A stretch of 19,755 nucleotides of DNA. Source: an uncultured Pelagibacteraceae bacterium (GTDB lineage: Bacteria > Pseudomonadota > Alphaproteobacteria > Pelagibacterales > Pelagibacteraceae). The stretch is from NCBI GenBank assembly GCA_902588335.1, contig CACIOV010000008.1, positions 1-19,755 of the forward strand. The letters are read 5' to 3'. Positions 1 through 7,632 of this stretch are shown piece by piece. Numbering within the stretch: position 1 is the first letter of the stretch; each line of letters opens with the position of its first letter. Below the pieces are notes generated by a model. That model ran no database searches. It saw nothing but the letters and a program-made list of their open reading frames with translations, and was not told the DNA's origin. Made by a program: the position numbers and the translations under genes.

Positions 1-506
1 TGTTGCTGGGACCTGAAATGAAATCAACGGGAGAAGTAATGGGATTGGATAAAGATTTTGGTCTTGCGTATGCAAAAAGTCAAATTTCTTCTGGAAATTC
101 ATTGCCTACAAGAGGATTGGCATTTATCTCCTTGAAAGATAAACACAAAAATGAAGGAATAGATTTGGCAAAAAAATTAGTTGAATTAAATTTTACTCTT
201 TGTGGTACTGAAGGTACGGCAAATGTAATTCAAAAAAATGGCATTAAATGCAAAAAAATAAATAAAGTGAGCGGAGGATCCCCACATATCGTCGATGTAC
301 TAAATGCAAAAAAAATTGCTTTAGTAATTAATACTGGAGGTGGAAAAAGAGCTTACCGTATTTTAGATTCAACATCGTTAAGAAGAGCTACTTTAATTAA
401 TAAAGTTCCTTATTGCACTAACATGTCTACTGCTTATGCCTGTTTAGAAGGTATAAAATCGCTTAAATCGAAAAAAATTAATGTAAAAGCTATTCAGGAA
501 ATTTAG
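1..506 (+). CDS. carB: Carbamoyl-phosphate synthase large subunit, C-terminal part (5' truncated by window edge)
   Basis: The reading frame is open from base 3 to the TAG at 504-506 and enters from outside the window, so this is roughly the last 168 residues of a protein that is usually about 1,070 residues long. It begins with the end of the second ATP-grasp domain (LGPEMKSTGEVMG, a CarB signature) and continues into the MGS-like allosteric domain (GLAFISLKDK, then CGTEGTANVIQKNGIKCKKI, then VINTGGGKRAY). CarB combines bicarbonate, two ATP and ammonia delivered by CarA to make carbamoyl phosphate for arginine and pyrimidine synthesis in the cytoplasm. In the enterobacterial enzyme the C-terminal domain binds regulators such as UMP and ornithine. 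Whether that control exists here cannot be read from the sequence. The last 4 bases overlap the convergent gene on the other strand. Confidence 0.97.
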   Translation, partial: LLGPEMKSTGEVMGLDKDFGLAYAKSQISSGNSLPTRGLAFISLKDKHKNEGIDLAKKLVELNFTLCGTEGTANVIQKNGIKCKKINKVSGGSPHIVDVLNAKKIALVINTGGGKRAYRILDSTSLRRATLINKVPYCTNMSTAYACLEGIKSLKSKKINVKAIQEI

Positions 507-1168
507 GTTTTGACTTTCCAGTCAGTTTCGAACGAAACATAATTAATTTGCAAACATCTTCTCTCTTTTTTGATTTCCTTTTTTTCCATGCCATGCCAAG
601 TATTTGGTCCGCTTGTAAAAAAATATCCATAGTTATTTTTATAAGGAACTGTTTTAACTTTATTTAGTTTTTCGTCATAAAAGTCTGTTCCTAGGTTTTC
701 GTTTTCGTTAAACGGATTTGCAAATAAAAGACAAGAAATTAATTTTTCTTTAATATCACAGTGAGGTTTTAACCAAAATCCTTGGCGATCGCAGATTACT
801 TCGACTCTTACATAAGAATTTGAAATATCTTTTTTTATTAGTTCGCTTATATAGCCGTAAGTATCTTTTGATCTAAGTTCTTCTATTAAAAAATTTAAAT
901 TTGGAAAATCCTTTAAATTTTCCTTATTAACAAAGCACCTAAACTTTAATGCTTTTCCACCATCTGTTATTCCTTTTCTAAATTTACCTCCTCCTCCATC
1001 AACAGCTCTAGTTCCATCATAATTTATTTTCATTTGGGTTAAGTCAGTAATTTCAGTTTTGCAAATTTCTTTTATAGCTTCTTGGGTCAATGGCTCATTT
1101 AATTCCCAATGACTGAAGGGTGTGCTGTAATGTTTAGATCTTTTTTTTAAAGAATTTAAAAATTCCAT
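503..1168 (-). CDS. Putative 2-oxoglutarate/Fe(II)-dependent oxygenase family protein
   Basis: The product has 221 residues, no signal peptide and no membrane segment. A plausible iron-binding facial triad is visible: H136 and D138 in the stretch KPHCD, and a distal H192 in NTWHGM, followed about 11 residues later by R203/R204, where this fold normally places the arginine that holds 2-oxoglutarate. The spacing and the following hydrophobic strand (CLQINYVSF) fit a double-stranded beta-helix oxygenase. A glycine-rich DGGGGK stretch at 57-62 is a further recognisable feature of the N-terminal half. The substrate is unknown. The gene lies 4 bases downstream of the ELM1-family gene on the same strand, so the two are probably co-transcribed, and related oxygenases sometimes modify sugars or small metabolites. 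The family call rests on the motif only. The start ATG is the first available in the frame close to the upstream gene. Confidence 0.7.
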   Translation of the reverse strand: MEFLNSLKKRSKHYSTPFSHWELNEPLTQEAIKEICKTEITDLTQMKINYDGTRAVDGGGGKFRKGITDGGKALKFRCFVNKENLKDFPNLNFLIEELRSKDTYGYISELIKKDISNSYVRVEVICDRQGFWLKPHCDIKEKLISCLLFANPFNENENLGTDFYDEKLNKVKTVPYKNNYGYFFTSGPNTWHGMEKKEIKKERRCLQINYVSFETDWKVKT

Positions 1169-1172
1169 TAAA

Positions 1173-2120
1173 TTAATTTGTTATTTTTTTTTTTATTTCA
1201 GCTGCTATTCTTTGCGCTTCATTATGTTTATTGTATGTCCAGCTTTCAATTTTTTCTCCCAAATCTCTGGTAATCCCCATTTGTTTAAATAGTTCAAAAA
1301 ATCTCTTAAATCTATAATTATTTCTTTTTGTTTTCATGTGAGCAACAAATATAGGTTTGCCAGAAGTTGCTGCCTCTGAAATCATAGATGTAGAATCACA
1401 TGTCACCACTACATAACTTGCAAGTGCATAAGCAGATAAATAGGCCTGTTTATCAATTTTGCTTACTATATGACCGCATGATCCCATTTCTTTTATAGCC
1501 AAATCAATAATTTCTTTAGGGGTTCGCATAGATGGAATTATAATCACTTTATATCCATCTGAAACAAAAATAGATTTTATTTTATTAAATATATTAATTA
1601 TTTGATCAGATTTAAAACTATAATATTTATTTGGACCTCCTAAGATTAATGAAACTATTTTTTCACTATTAACTTTATCAACCAAATATTGTTTAGCATT
1701 TTTTATTTCTGGACTAGTTATATAATGGATAGCTCCTTTGGAGTTATAAACATTATCTCCTTTTAAATTATCATGCTCTGGAGCCACTATTGCATCAAAA
1801 TTTTTGAAATTTACTTTTGGGTCTTGAATGTGAATTGTAAATATTTTTGAATTCTTTCTCTTAAGAAAAATTGATGGTATTACACTTTTTCTTCCGCAAG
1901 AAATTATTAAATCTGGAATTTCTTTATCATTTATATAAATTTTATCTTTTAAAACTATTTGTAAAATTGGGGTGAATTTAGGGGGTATTAAATTCCAAGG
2001 AAAACTTAATCTTACAACTTTATGATTATAATCAGTGTTTAATGCCTTAGCCATTCCCTCAACTTGACTAATCATTCCATGCATGCCTTCGGTTAATAGT
2101 AAGGCTTTAAGCTTTCCCAT
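1173..2120 (-). CDS. ELM1-family protein (mitochondrial fission ELM1-like, glycosyltransferase-B-like fold)
   Basis: A 315-residue soluble protein. It resembles the bacterial ELM1 family (Pfam Mito_fiss_Elm1): the opening LLLTEGMHGMISQVEGMAKAL, a central CGRKSVIPS, a second-domain opening LILGGPNKYY, and a C-terminal block VTCDSTSMISEAATSGKP (about 239-256) that resembles the nucleotide-sugar-binding region of GT-B glycosyltransferases. In plants, ELM1 helps recruit the dynamin-like protein to mitochondria. Its bacterial relatives are common in alphaproteobacteria and their biochemical role is not settled. The gene is probably the first of a two-gene unit with the oxygenase downstream, and it diverges from guaC across 94 bases. 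The family call is fairly firm; any glycosyl-transfer activity is inference from the fold resemblance. Confidence 0.82.
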   Translation of the reverse strand: MGKLKALLLTEGMHGMISQVEGMAKALNTDYNHKVVRLSFPWNLIPPKFTPILQIVLKDKIYINDKEIPDLIISCGRKSVIPSIFLKRKNSKIFTIHIQDPKVNFKNFDAIVAPEHDNLKGDNVYNSKGAIHYITSPEIKNAKQYLVDKVNSEKIVSLILGGPNKYYSFKSDQIINIFNKIKSIFVSDGYKVIIIPSMRTPKEIIDLAIKEMGSCGHIVSKIDKQAYLSAYALASYVVVTCDSTSMISEAATSGKPIFVAHMKTKRNNYRFKRFFELFKQMGITRDLGEKIESWTYNKHNEAQRIAAEIKKKITN

Positions 2121-2172
2121 AAATACTTATATATATTTCTATATTTTATTTATCCACATATAATAAATAGCT

Positions 2173-2200
2173 TTGCATTAAAATCATAAACCTTTATACA
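2173..2200 (+). promoter_or_regulatory. Candidate sigma70 promoter of guaC
   Basis: TTGCAT (2173-2178) and TATACA (2195-2200) are separated by 16 bases, a good match to -35 and -10 elements. Transcription would start near 2207, leaving a leader of about 8 bases before the guaC ATG at 2215. It lies in the 94-base divergent region 2121-2214. For the opposite gene only AT-rich sequence is visible, with no clear promoter. AT content is very high, so chance matches are common. Confidence 0.45.
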
Positions 2201-2214
2201 TCCTCAATGGAAAT

Positions 2215-3252
2215 ATGCGTATTGAAGAAGATGTTAAGCTGGATTACGCCGATGTACTCTTTCGGCCTAAGCGTAGCACGCTATCAAGCCGTAAAGATGT
2301 AGAGCTTAAACGTACCTATAAATTTAAATACAGCAATCATCAATGGTCAGGTATTCCACTTATAGCAGCCAATATGGATGGTGTTGGAGAAATAGAGGTT
2401 GCAAAAAACTTAGCTAAATTTGAAATAATGACATGTTTGACAAAACAACATGATCTAAAAACAATTAAACGTAATTCGTCTGTAAAAGGAATTCACCAGC
2501 ATCTAATTCTCAGCACCGGAACAAGCGCCGAAGACTACAAACGATTAAATGAAATAATGAAAGAATGTAGTTTTTTTGAATTTATATGTATTGATATTGC
2601 AAATGGATACTCTGATCACTTTAGTAAATTTGTAGGTTCTGTAAGAGAAAAATATCCTACTAAAACTATAATAGCTGGAAATGTAGTTACAGCTGACATG
2701 ACTCAAGAATTGGTTATGAATGGAGCTGATATTGTAAAAGTTGGTATAGGACCAGGAAGTGTTTGTACAACACGTTTACAAACAGGTGTAGGTTATCCTC
2801 AGTTAAGCGCTGTCATCGAATGCGCAGACGCTGCACATGGTTTGGGTGCTCATATAATTGCTGATGGAGGCTGCACATGTCCTGGTGATGTAGCAAAAGC
2901 ATTTGGTGGTGGTGGTGATTTTGTAATGCTTGGAGGAATGTTTGCGGGTCACGAAGAAGGAGGAGGTAAAAAAGTAAAAAAGAATGGATCTCAGCTTATT
3001 GAATTTTATGGCTCAAGTTCAAACACAGCAATTACAAAACATTATGGTGGTCTATCAGATTATAGAAGTAGTGAAGGAAAAAAAGTTCAACTTAAATATC
3101 GTGGTAAAATAAAGGATACTGTTCAAAATATACTAGGTGGCTTAAGAAGTAGTTGCACTTATGTTGGGGCGCCTTCACTAAAGCAACTTAGTAAGTGCAC
3201 AACTTTCGTCAGAGTTAACCAACAATACAACGATACTTTTGGACAAGAATAA
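2215..3252 (+). CDS. guaC: GMP reductase
   Basis: GuaC reduces GMP to IMP and ammonia with NADPH, returning guanine nucleotides to the purine pool. The 345 residues match the length of the enterobacterial enzyme, and similarity is recognisable from end to end: an opening MRIEEDVKL, then RPKRSTL, AANMDGVG, the catalytic loop GPGSVCTTR with Cys184, VGYPQLSAVIECADAAHG, DGGCTCPGDVAKAFGGG, and LGGLRSSCTYVGA. The catalytic cysteine and TT motif are intact. The lack of an inserted CBS domain separates it from IMP dehydrogenase. Arginine codons are unusual for the window: 9 of 13 are CGN, whereas trxB next door uses AGA for 6 of 7. The first 100 bases are also visibly less AT-rich. This could mean horizontal acquisition, but the sequence alone cannot date or source it. 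It diverges from the ELM1-family gene. Confidence 0.96.
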   Translation: MRIEEDVKLDYADVLFRPKRSTLSSRKDVELKRTYKFKYSNHQWSGIPLIAANMDGVGEIEVAKNLAKFEIMTCLTKQHDLKTIKRNSSVKGIHQHLILSTGTSAEDYKRLNEIMKECSFFEFICIDIANGYSDHFSKFVGSVREKYPTKTIIAGNVVTADMTQELVMNGADIVKVGIGPGSVCTTRLQTGVGYPQLSAVIECADAAHGLGAHIIADGGCTCPGDVAKAFGGGGDFVMLGGMFAGHEEGGGKKVKKNGSQLIEFYGSSSNTAITKHYGGLSDYRSSEGKKVQLKYRGKIKDTVQNILGGLRSSCTYVGAPSLKQLSKCTTFVRVNQQYNDTFGQE

Positions 3253-3274
3253 AAAATTTAAAACTTTAAATTTT
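3253..3274. repeat. AT-only inverted repeat between guaC and trxB
   Basis: Ten-base arms AAAATTTAAA (3253-3262) and TTTAAATTTT (3265-3274) are perfectly complementary around a 2-base centre and start directly after the guaC stop codon. It could be a weak terminator for guaC or a protein-binding site 28 bases before trxB. With only A-T pairs the RNA hairpin would be weak, and no T-run follows on the plus strand. Confidence 0.5.
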
Positions 3275-3302
3275 AAAAAAGATACCTATATGTGCGTTAA
3301 AT

Positions 3303-4253
3303 ATGAATGCTAATTCAAAAAAACATTCGAAAGTTTTAATTATAGGATCTGGTCCTGCTGGATATACTGCTGCAATATATACTGCAAGAGCAATGCTTAA
3401 GCCTATGCTAGTCCATGGTGCAGAACCTGGGGGACAAATGACAACAACGACAGATGTGCAAAATTATCCTGGATACTCAGATGTTATACAAGGACCTTGG
3501 TTGATGGATCAAATGAAAGAACAAGCCAAAGCGGTTGGAACTGATATGATTCTAGATCATATTAATAAAGTCGACCTTAGTAAAAAACCCTTTAAGGCCA
3601 TAGGTGACAGCGGACAGGAATACACCGCTGATTCAATTATAATTTCAACTGGCGCTCAAGCTAGATGGTTAAATTTAGAGTCTGAACAGAAGTATAGAGG
3701 ATTTGGAGTTTCAGGATGCGCAACATGCGATGGTTTCTTTTTTAAAGACAAGGAAGTTGCGGTAATTGGAGGAGGAAATGCAGCTGTAGAAGAAGCAATT
3801 TTTCTAACAAAATTTGCAACCAAAGTTAAGCTTATTCATAGAAGAAATGAATTACGTGCTGAAAAAATGTTACAAAAAAAACTAAAAGAAAACAAAAAAA
3901 TCGAAATTATATGGGATTCGGTTCTAGAAGAAGTTTTAGGAAATGAAAAACCAAAAGGTGTAACTGGAATTAAAATTAAAAATGTTAAAACAAATAAAAC
4001 TACTCAACTCAATGTTCATGGACTATTTATTGCCATAGGACATGATCCAGCAACATCTTTGTTTAAAGGACAATTGGAAATGGATAAAGAAGGATATTTA
4101 ATTACAAAACCTGATTCTACTCAGACAAACAAACCTGGAGTGTTTGCGGCTGGAGATGTAAAAGACAAAGTTTTTAGACAAGCGGTAACAGCTGCTGGTA
4201 TGGGTTGTATGTCTGCCCTTGAGGCTGAAAAATTTTTGTCTTCAAAAAATTAA
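3303..4253 (+). CDS. trxB: Thioredoxin reductase
   Basis: TrxB passes electrons from NADPH through FAD and a redox-active disulfide to thioredoxin in the cytoplasm. The 316 residues are the family's usual length. Visible motifs, in order, are the FAD dinucleotide fold GSGPAG (15-20), EPGGQM (41-46), the active-site disulfide C139-A-T-C142 in SGCATCDG, the NADPH-binding GGGNAA (156-161) followed by HRRNELRA, and the C-terminal FAD motif FAAGDVKD. All catalytic features are present. The gene follows guaC by 50 bases. A weak possible promoter (TTTAAA at 3265, TATATG at 3287, 16 bases apart) lies in that gap, so separate transcription is possible. No clear Shine-Dalgarno sequence is seen. The stop codon is 1 base from the stop of the convergent aminotransferase gene. 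Confidence 0.97.
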   Translation: MNANSKKHSKVLIIGSGPAGYTAAIYTARAMLKPMLVHGAEPGGQMTTTTDVQNYPGYSDVIQGPWLMDQMKEQAKAVGTDMILDHINKVDLSKKPFKAIGDSGQEYTADSIIISTGAQARWLNLESEQKYRGFGVSGCATCDGFFFKDKEVAVIGGGNAAVEEAIFLTKFATKVKLIHRRNELRAEKMLQKKLKENKKIEIIWDSVLEEVLGNEKPKGVTGIKIKNVKTNKTTQLNVHGLFIAIGHDPATSLFKGQLEMDKEGYLITKPDSTQTNKPGVFAAGDVKDKVFRQAVTAAGMGCMSALEAEKFLSSKN

Positions 4254-4254
4254 T

Positions 4255-5442
4255 TTAGCTTAAACTTTCACAAAAAGATTTTATTCTTTCCAAAGCCTTT
4301 TTAAGATTATCCATAGAAGTGGCATATGAAATTCTAAAATATCCATCCAATCCAAAAGCTGATCCCTGAACCACTGCTACTAGAGATTCTTCAAGTAATT
4401 TTTCAACAAAATCTTTATCTGTTTTTAATTTAGTTTTTGTTCCTAACAATTTTTGACAGTTTGGAAACACATAAAATGCACCATTTGGTTTTAAACAACT
4501 TAATCCATTAATGCTGTTTAAATATTTTACCACGAAGTCTCTTCTTTCTTTGAATGATTTAGCTCTAATTTTAATAAAATCTTGTGTTCCATTTAATGCC
4601 TCAACCGCTGCTGCTTGGCTTATTGAAGAAGGATTTGTCGTCGATTGAGACTGCAGCTTTGCCATAGCTTTAATTATATCTTTTGGTCCAGCTCCATATC
4701 CTATTCTCCAACCAGTCATAGCATATGATTTACTGACACCGTTCATTGTGAGAGTTCTATCTTTTAATTCTTTAATTTGAGCAATTGTAAAAAATTTAAA
4801 ATCATCATAGATAAGATGTTCATAAATATCATCACTTAAAATAAGTACATTTTTATTTTTTATTAATACCTCTCCTAAAACCTCAAGTTCTTTTTGAGTA
4901 TAACCTGCACCTGTAGGATTTGATGGTGAATTTATTATTATCCACTTAGTCTTTTTAGTAATATTTTTTTTTAGCTCGTCAGAAGTAATTTTAAAATTAT
5001 TTTTTTCCGAACACTTGACTATTTTTGGAGTTCCGCCAGCCAAGAGAACTATGTCCGGGTATGAAACCCAATAAGGTGCTGGAATAATAACTTCATCTCC
5101 TGGATTTACTGTTGCTAAAATAGCGTTGAAAATTATTTGTTTTCCACCCGTGCCTACCGAGATTTGTTCCAGCAAATAATCTAAATTATTTTCTCTTTTA
5201 AATTTATCTACTATTGCTTTTTTTAAAGCTGGAGTTCCATCAACAGCTGTATATTTTGTATCTCCTTTATTAATTGCATCGATAGCAGCTTTTTTAATAT
5301 TATCAGGCGTGTCAAAATCTGGTTCACCTGCTCCTAACCCTATTACATCTTTGCCTGCGGCCTTTAATTCCCTAGCTTTTTGGCTCACCGCTATTGTAGG
5401 TGATGGTTTAATTCTCTTTAAAGAGTTGGAAACTATGCTCAT
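4255..5442 (-). CDS. aspC: Pyridoxal-phosphate-dependent aspartate aminotransferase (class I)
   Basis: A 395-residue fold-type I aminotransferase that interconverts aspartate and 2-oxoglutarate with oxaloacetate and glutamate. Visible features are GLGAGEPDFDTP (35-46), the cofactor-stacking W125 in APYWVSYPD, the N175 of NSPSNPTG, D205 and Y207 in LSDDIYEHL, and the Schiff-base lysine K238 in NGVSKSYAMTGWRIGY with R246 contacting phosphate. A C-terminal FRISYA carries the arginine that usually binds the substrate carboxylate. The pattern fits the subgroup found in rhizobia and Thermus, some of which also transaminate prephenate; substrate range cannot be read directly. The symbol aatA is also used for this subgroup. 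It ends 1 base from trxB and diverges from uvrB across 33 bases. A consensus -10 sits 7 bases before its ATG. Confidence 0.93.
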   Translation of the reverse strand: MSIVSNSLKRIKPSPTIAVSQKARELKAAGKDVIGLGAGEPDFDTPDNIKKAAIDAINKGDTKYTAVDGTPALKKAIVDKFKRENNLDYLLEQISVGTGGKQIIFNAILATVNPGDEVIIPAPYWVSYPDIVLLAGGTPKIVKCSEKNNFKITSDELKKNITKKTKWIIINSPSNPTGAGYTQKELEVLGEVLIKNKNVLILSDDIYEHLIYDDFKFFTIAQIKELKDRTLTMNGVSKSYAMTGWRIGYGAGPKDIIKAMAKLQSQSTTNPSSISQAAAVEALNGTQDFIKIRAKSFKERRDFVVKYLNSINGLSCLKPNGAFYVFPNCQKLLGTKTKLKTDKDFVEKLLEESLVAVVQGSAFGLDGYFRISYATSMDNLKKALERIKSFCESLS

Positions 5443-5449
5443 TAATTTT

Positions 5450-5476
5450 ATTATATATAAAAATTATTAATTACAA
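5450..5476 (-). promoter_or_regulatory. Candidate promoter of the aspartate aminotransferase gene
   Basis: On the minus strand TTGTAA (5476-5471) and a perfect TATAAT (5455-5450) are 15 bases apart. Only 7 bases separate the -10 from the ATG at 5442, so transcription would begin at or next to the start codon and the mRNA would be essentially leaderless. The whole gap to uvrB is 33 bases of almost pure A/T. The uvrB promoter must use the same bases or lie inside the aminotransferase coding region, and I see no clear one. Confidence 0.4.
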
Positions 5477-7626
5477 TGCAAAATACATATCAAGAAAAGT
5501 CTCTGGATCCAATTGATAAAGACTTTTTATTTGGAAAAAAATTAGAAGGTGGAATTAAACTATCTACCGTTTCTGATTTTAAACCTGCGGGGGATCAACC
5601 TGAAGCTATAAAAAAGTTAATTTCAGGAATAAAAGACAAAAAAAATGATCAAGTTCTATTAGGTGTAACCGGTTCGGGTAAAACATTTTCTATGGCAAAA
5701 ATAATTGAAGCATTAAATAGACCTGCTTTAATTCTGGCTCCAAATAAAACTTTAGCCGCTCAATTATACGGAGAGATGAAAACTTTCTTTCCTAATAATG
5801 CAGTAGAATATTTTGTATCCTATTATGATTATTACACTCCGGAAGCATATGTTCCAAGGTCTGACACCTACATTGAAAAAGAAGCGTCGATTAATGAACA
5901 GATAGATAGAATGCGACATTCAGCAACTAGATCTTTACTTGAAAGAGATGACGTAATCATTGTAGCAAGTGTTTCCTGTATCTATGGTTTGGGTTCAGTA
6001 GAGTCCTACAGTAAAATGACTTTGGGTATCAAAAAAAATCACGAACATAATCGTGAACAAATTATAAAAACTTTAGTTAATCTTCAGTACAAAAGAAATG
6101 ACCAAAATTTTCATCGAGGCACATTTAGAGTAAGAGGAGACAATTTAGAAATTTTTCCTTCCCATTTAGAAGATAGAGCTTGGAGAATTTCTTTGTTTGG
6201 AAATAAAGTTGAAAAAATTGTTGAATTTGATCCTCTTACTGGAAACAAAACTAATGATTTAAATTTAATTAAATTATATGCAAATAGCCACTATATAACT
6301 CCAAGGCCTACTATTGAACAAGCAATGGTAGAAATAAAAAAAGAATTAGAAATTACTTTAAAAAAACATAAATCCGAAAACAAACTTTTAGAAGCGCAAA
6401 GATTGGAAGAAAGAACACGATTTGATTTAGAAATGATAGAAGCAACAGGAACTTGCGCCGGAATAGAAAATTATTCTAGATTTTTAACAGGAAGAAAACC
6501 TGGAGAACCACCTCCTACTCTCTTTGAATATTTTCCAGATAATACTTTAGTTTTTGTTGATGAAAGTCATGTAACAGTTCCACAATTAAACGGAATGTAC
6601 AAAGGAGATCATACAAGAAAAAAAACTTTGTCCGAATATGGTTTCAGACTTCCTTCGTGTATGGATAACAGACCTTTAAAATTTCAAGAATGGGATGCTA
6701 TGAGAACGCAAACTGTTTTTGTTTCTGCTACCCCGGGCCCCTGGGAGCTTGGACAAACTTCAGGAAAATTTGTTGATCAAGTAATAAGACCTACAGGATT
6801 ATGCGATCCAGAAGTTCAAATTAGATCGGCAAAACATCAAGTGGATGATCTTTTGGCTGAATGTAAAGAAGTAGCAAAAAAAAATTTTAGATCACTAGTA
6901 ACAACTTTAACAAAAAAAATGGCTGAAGATTTAACTGAATACCTTCACGAAAATGGAGTAAAGGTTAGATATATGCACTCTGATATAGACACTTTGGAGA
7001 GAATTGAAATTATGCGAGATTTAAGAATGGGTGTTTTTGATGTTCTTGTAGGAATTAATTTATTAAGAGAAGGATTGGACATTCCTGAATGCGCCTTAGT
7101 AGCAATATTAGATGCGGACAAAGAAGGTTTCTTAAGATCAGAAAGATCTTTAATTCAAACAATAGGAAGAGCAGCAAGAAATATTGAAGGAAAAGCTATT
7201 CTATATGCTGATAAAAAAACTAAAAGTATAGAAAAAGCAATTGAAGAAACTGACAGAAGAAGAAAATTGCAATTAGCGTACAATAAAAAAAACAATATTA
7301 GCGCAACTTCAATTAAAAAAGAAATAACAGATATTTTAGAAAGTATATATGAAAGAGATTATACAAAAATTAATGTAGATACATCTATAGGTCATAATTT
7401 AAAAAAACATTTAAAATCTCTTAAGAAAAAAATGAAAGAAGCTGCTGAAAATCTTGAATTTGAGGAAGCTGCAAAAATTAGAGATGAAATAAGAAAGTTA
7501 GAAACAACTGAATTAGAGATTGGAATTAATCCAAAAATAAGACAGTCTAAGCTTCAAAATAAAATTTATCCTGAAGGAAGATCAACCCAAGGTAAACCGG
7601 GAACGCGACCTAGAAGAAAGCGTTAA
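5476..7626 (+). CDS. uvrB: Excinuclease ABC subunit B
   Basis: UvrB is the damage-verifying helicase-like core of nucleotide excision repair. It is loaded by UvrA and then recruits UvrC for incision. The 716 residues compare with about 670 in the enterobacterial protein, the extra being a short N-terminal leader and a basic C-terminal end (PGTRPRRKR). Visible are Walker A GVTGSGKT (63-70), the damage-probing beta-hairpin region YYDYYTPEAYVPRSDTYIEK (about 115-135), the DESH box at 362-365, the helicase motifs FVSATPGPWE, GINLLREGLDIPE and QTIGRAARN, and the C-terminal UVR domain (KMKEAAENLEFEEAAKIRDE, near 655) that binds UvrC. All key motifs are intact. It heads a plus-strand run with 6 bases to the next gene; uvrC lies two genes downstream. 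Confidence 0.98.
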   Translation: MQNTYQEKSLDPIDKDFLFGKKLEGGIKLSTVSDFKPAGDQPEAIKKLISGIKDKKNDQVLLGVTGSGKTFSMAKIIEALNRPALILAPNKTLAAQLYGEMKTFFPNNAVEYFVSYYDYYTPEAYVPRSDTYIEKEASINEQIDRMRHSATRSLLERDDVIIVASVSCIYGLGSVESYSKMTLGIKKNHEHNREQIIKTLVNLQYKRNDQNFHRGTFRVRGDNLEIFPSHLEDRAWRISLFGNKVEKIVEFDPLTGNKTNDLNLIKLYANSHYITPRPTIEQAMVEIKKELEITLKKHKSENKLLEAQRLEERTRFDLEMIEATGTCAGIENYSRFLTGRKPGEPPPTLFEYFPDNTLVFVDESHVTVPQLNGMYKGDHTRKKTLSEYGFRLPSCMDNRPLKFQEWDAMRTQTVFVSATPGPWELGQTSGKFVDQVIRPTGLCDPEVQIRSAKHQVDDLLAECKEVAKKNFRSLVTTLTKKMAEDLTEYLHENGVKVRYMHSDIDTLERIEIMRDLRMGVFDVLVGINLLREGLDIPECALVAILDADKEGFLRSERSLIQTIGRAARNIEGKAILYADKKTKSIEKAIEETDRRRKLQLAYNKKNNISATSIKKEITDILESIYERDYTKINVDTSIGHNLKKHLKSLKKKMKEAAENLEFEEAAKIRDEIRKLETTELEIGINPKIRQSKLQNKIYPEGRSTQGKPGTRPRRKR

Positions 7627-7632
7627 TTTTGT

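Noticed and set aside
2121..2214. Possible purine riboswitch before guaC
   Set aside because: The region is only 94 bases and nearly all A/T, with no conserved junction or paired helices. The candidate promoter would leave a leader of about 8 bases.
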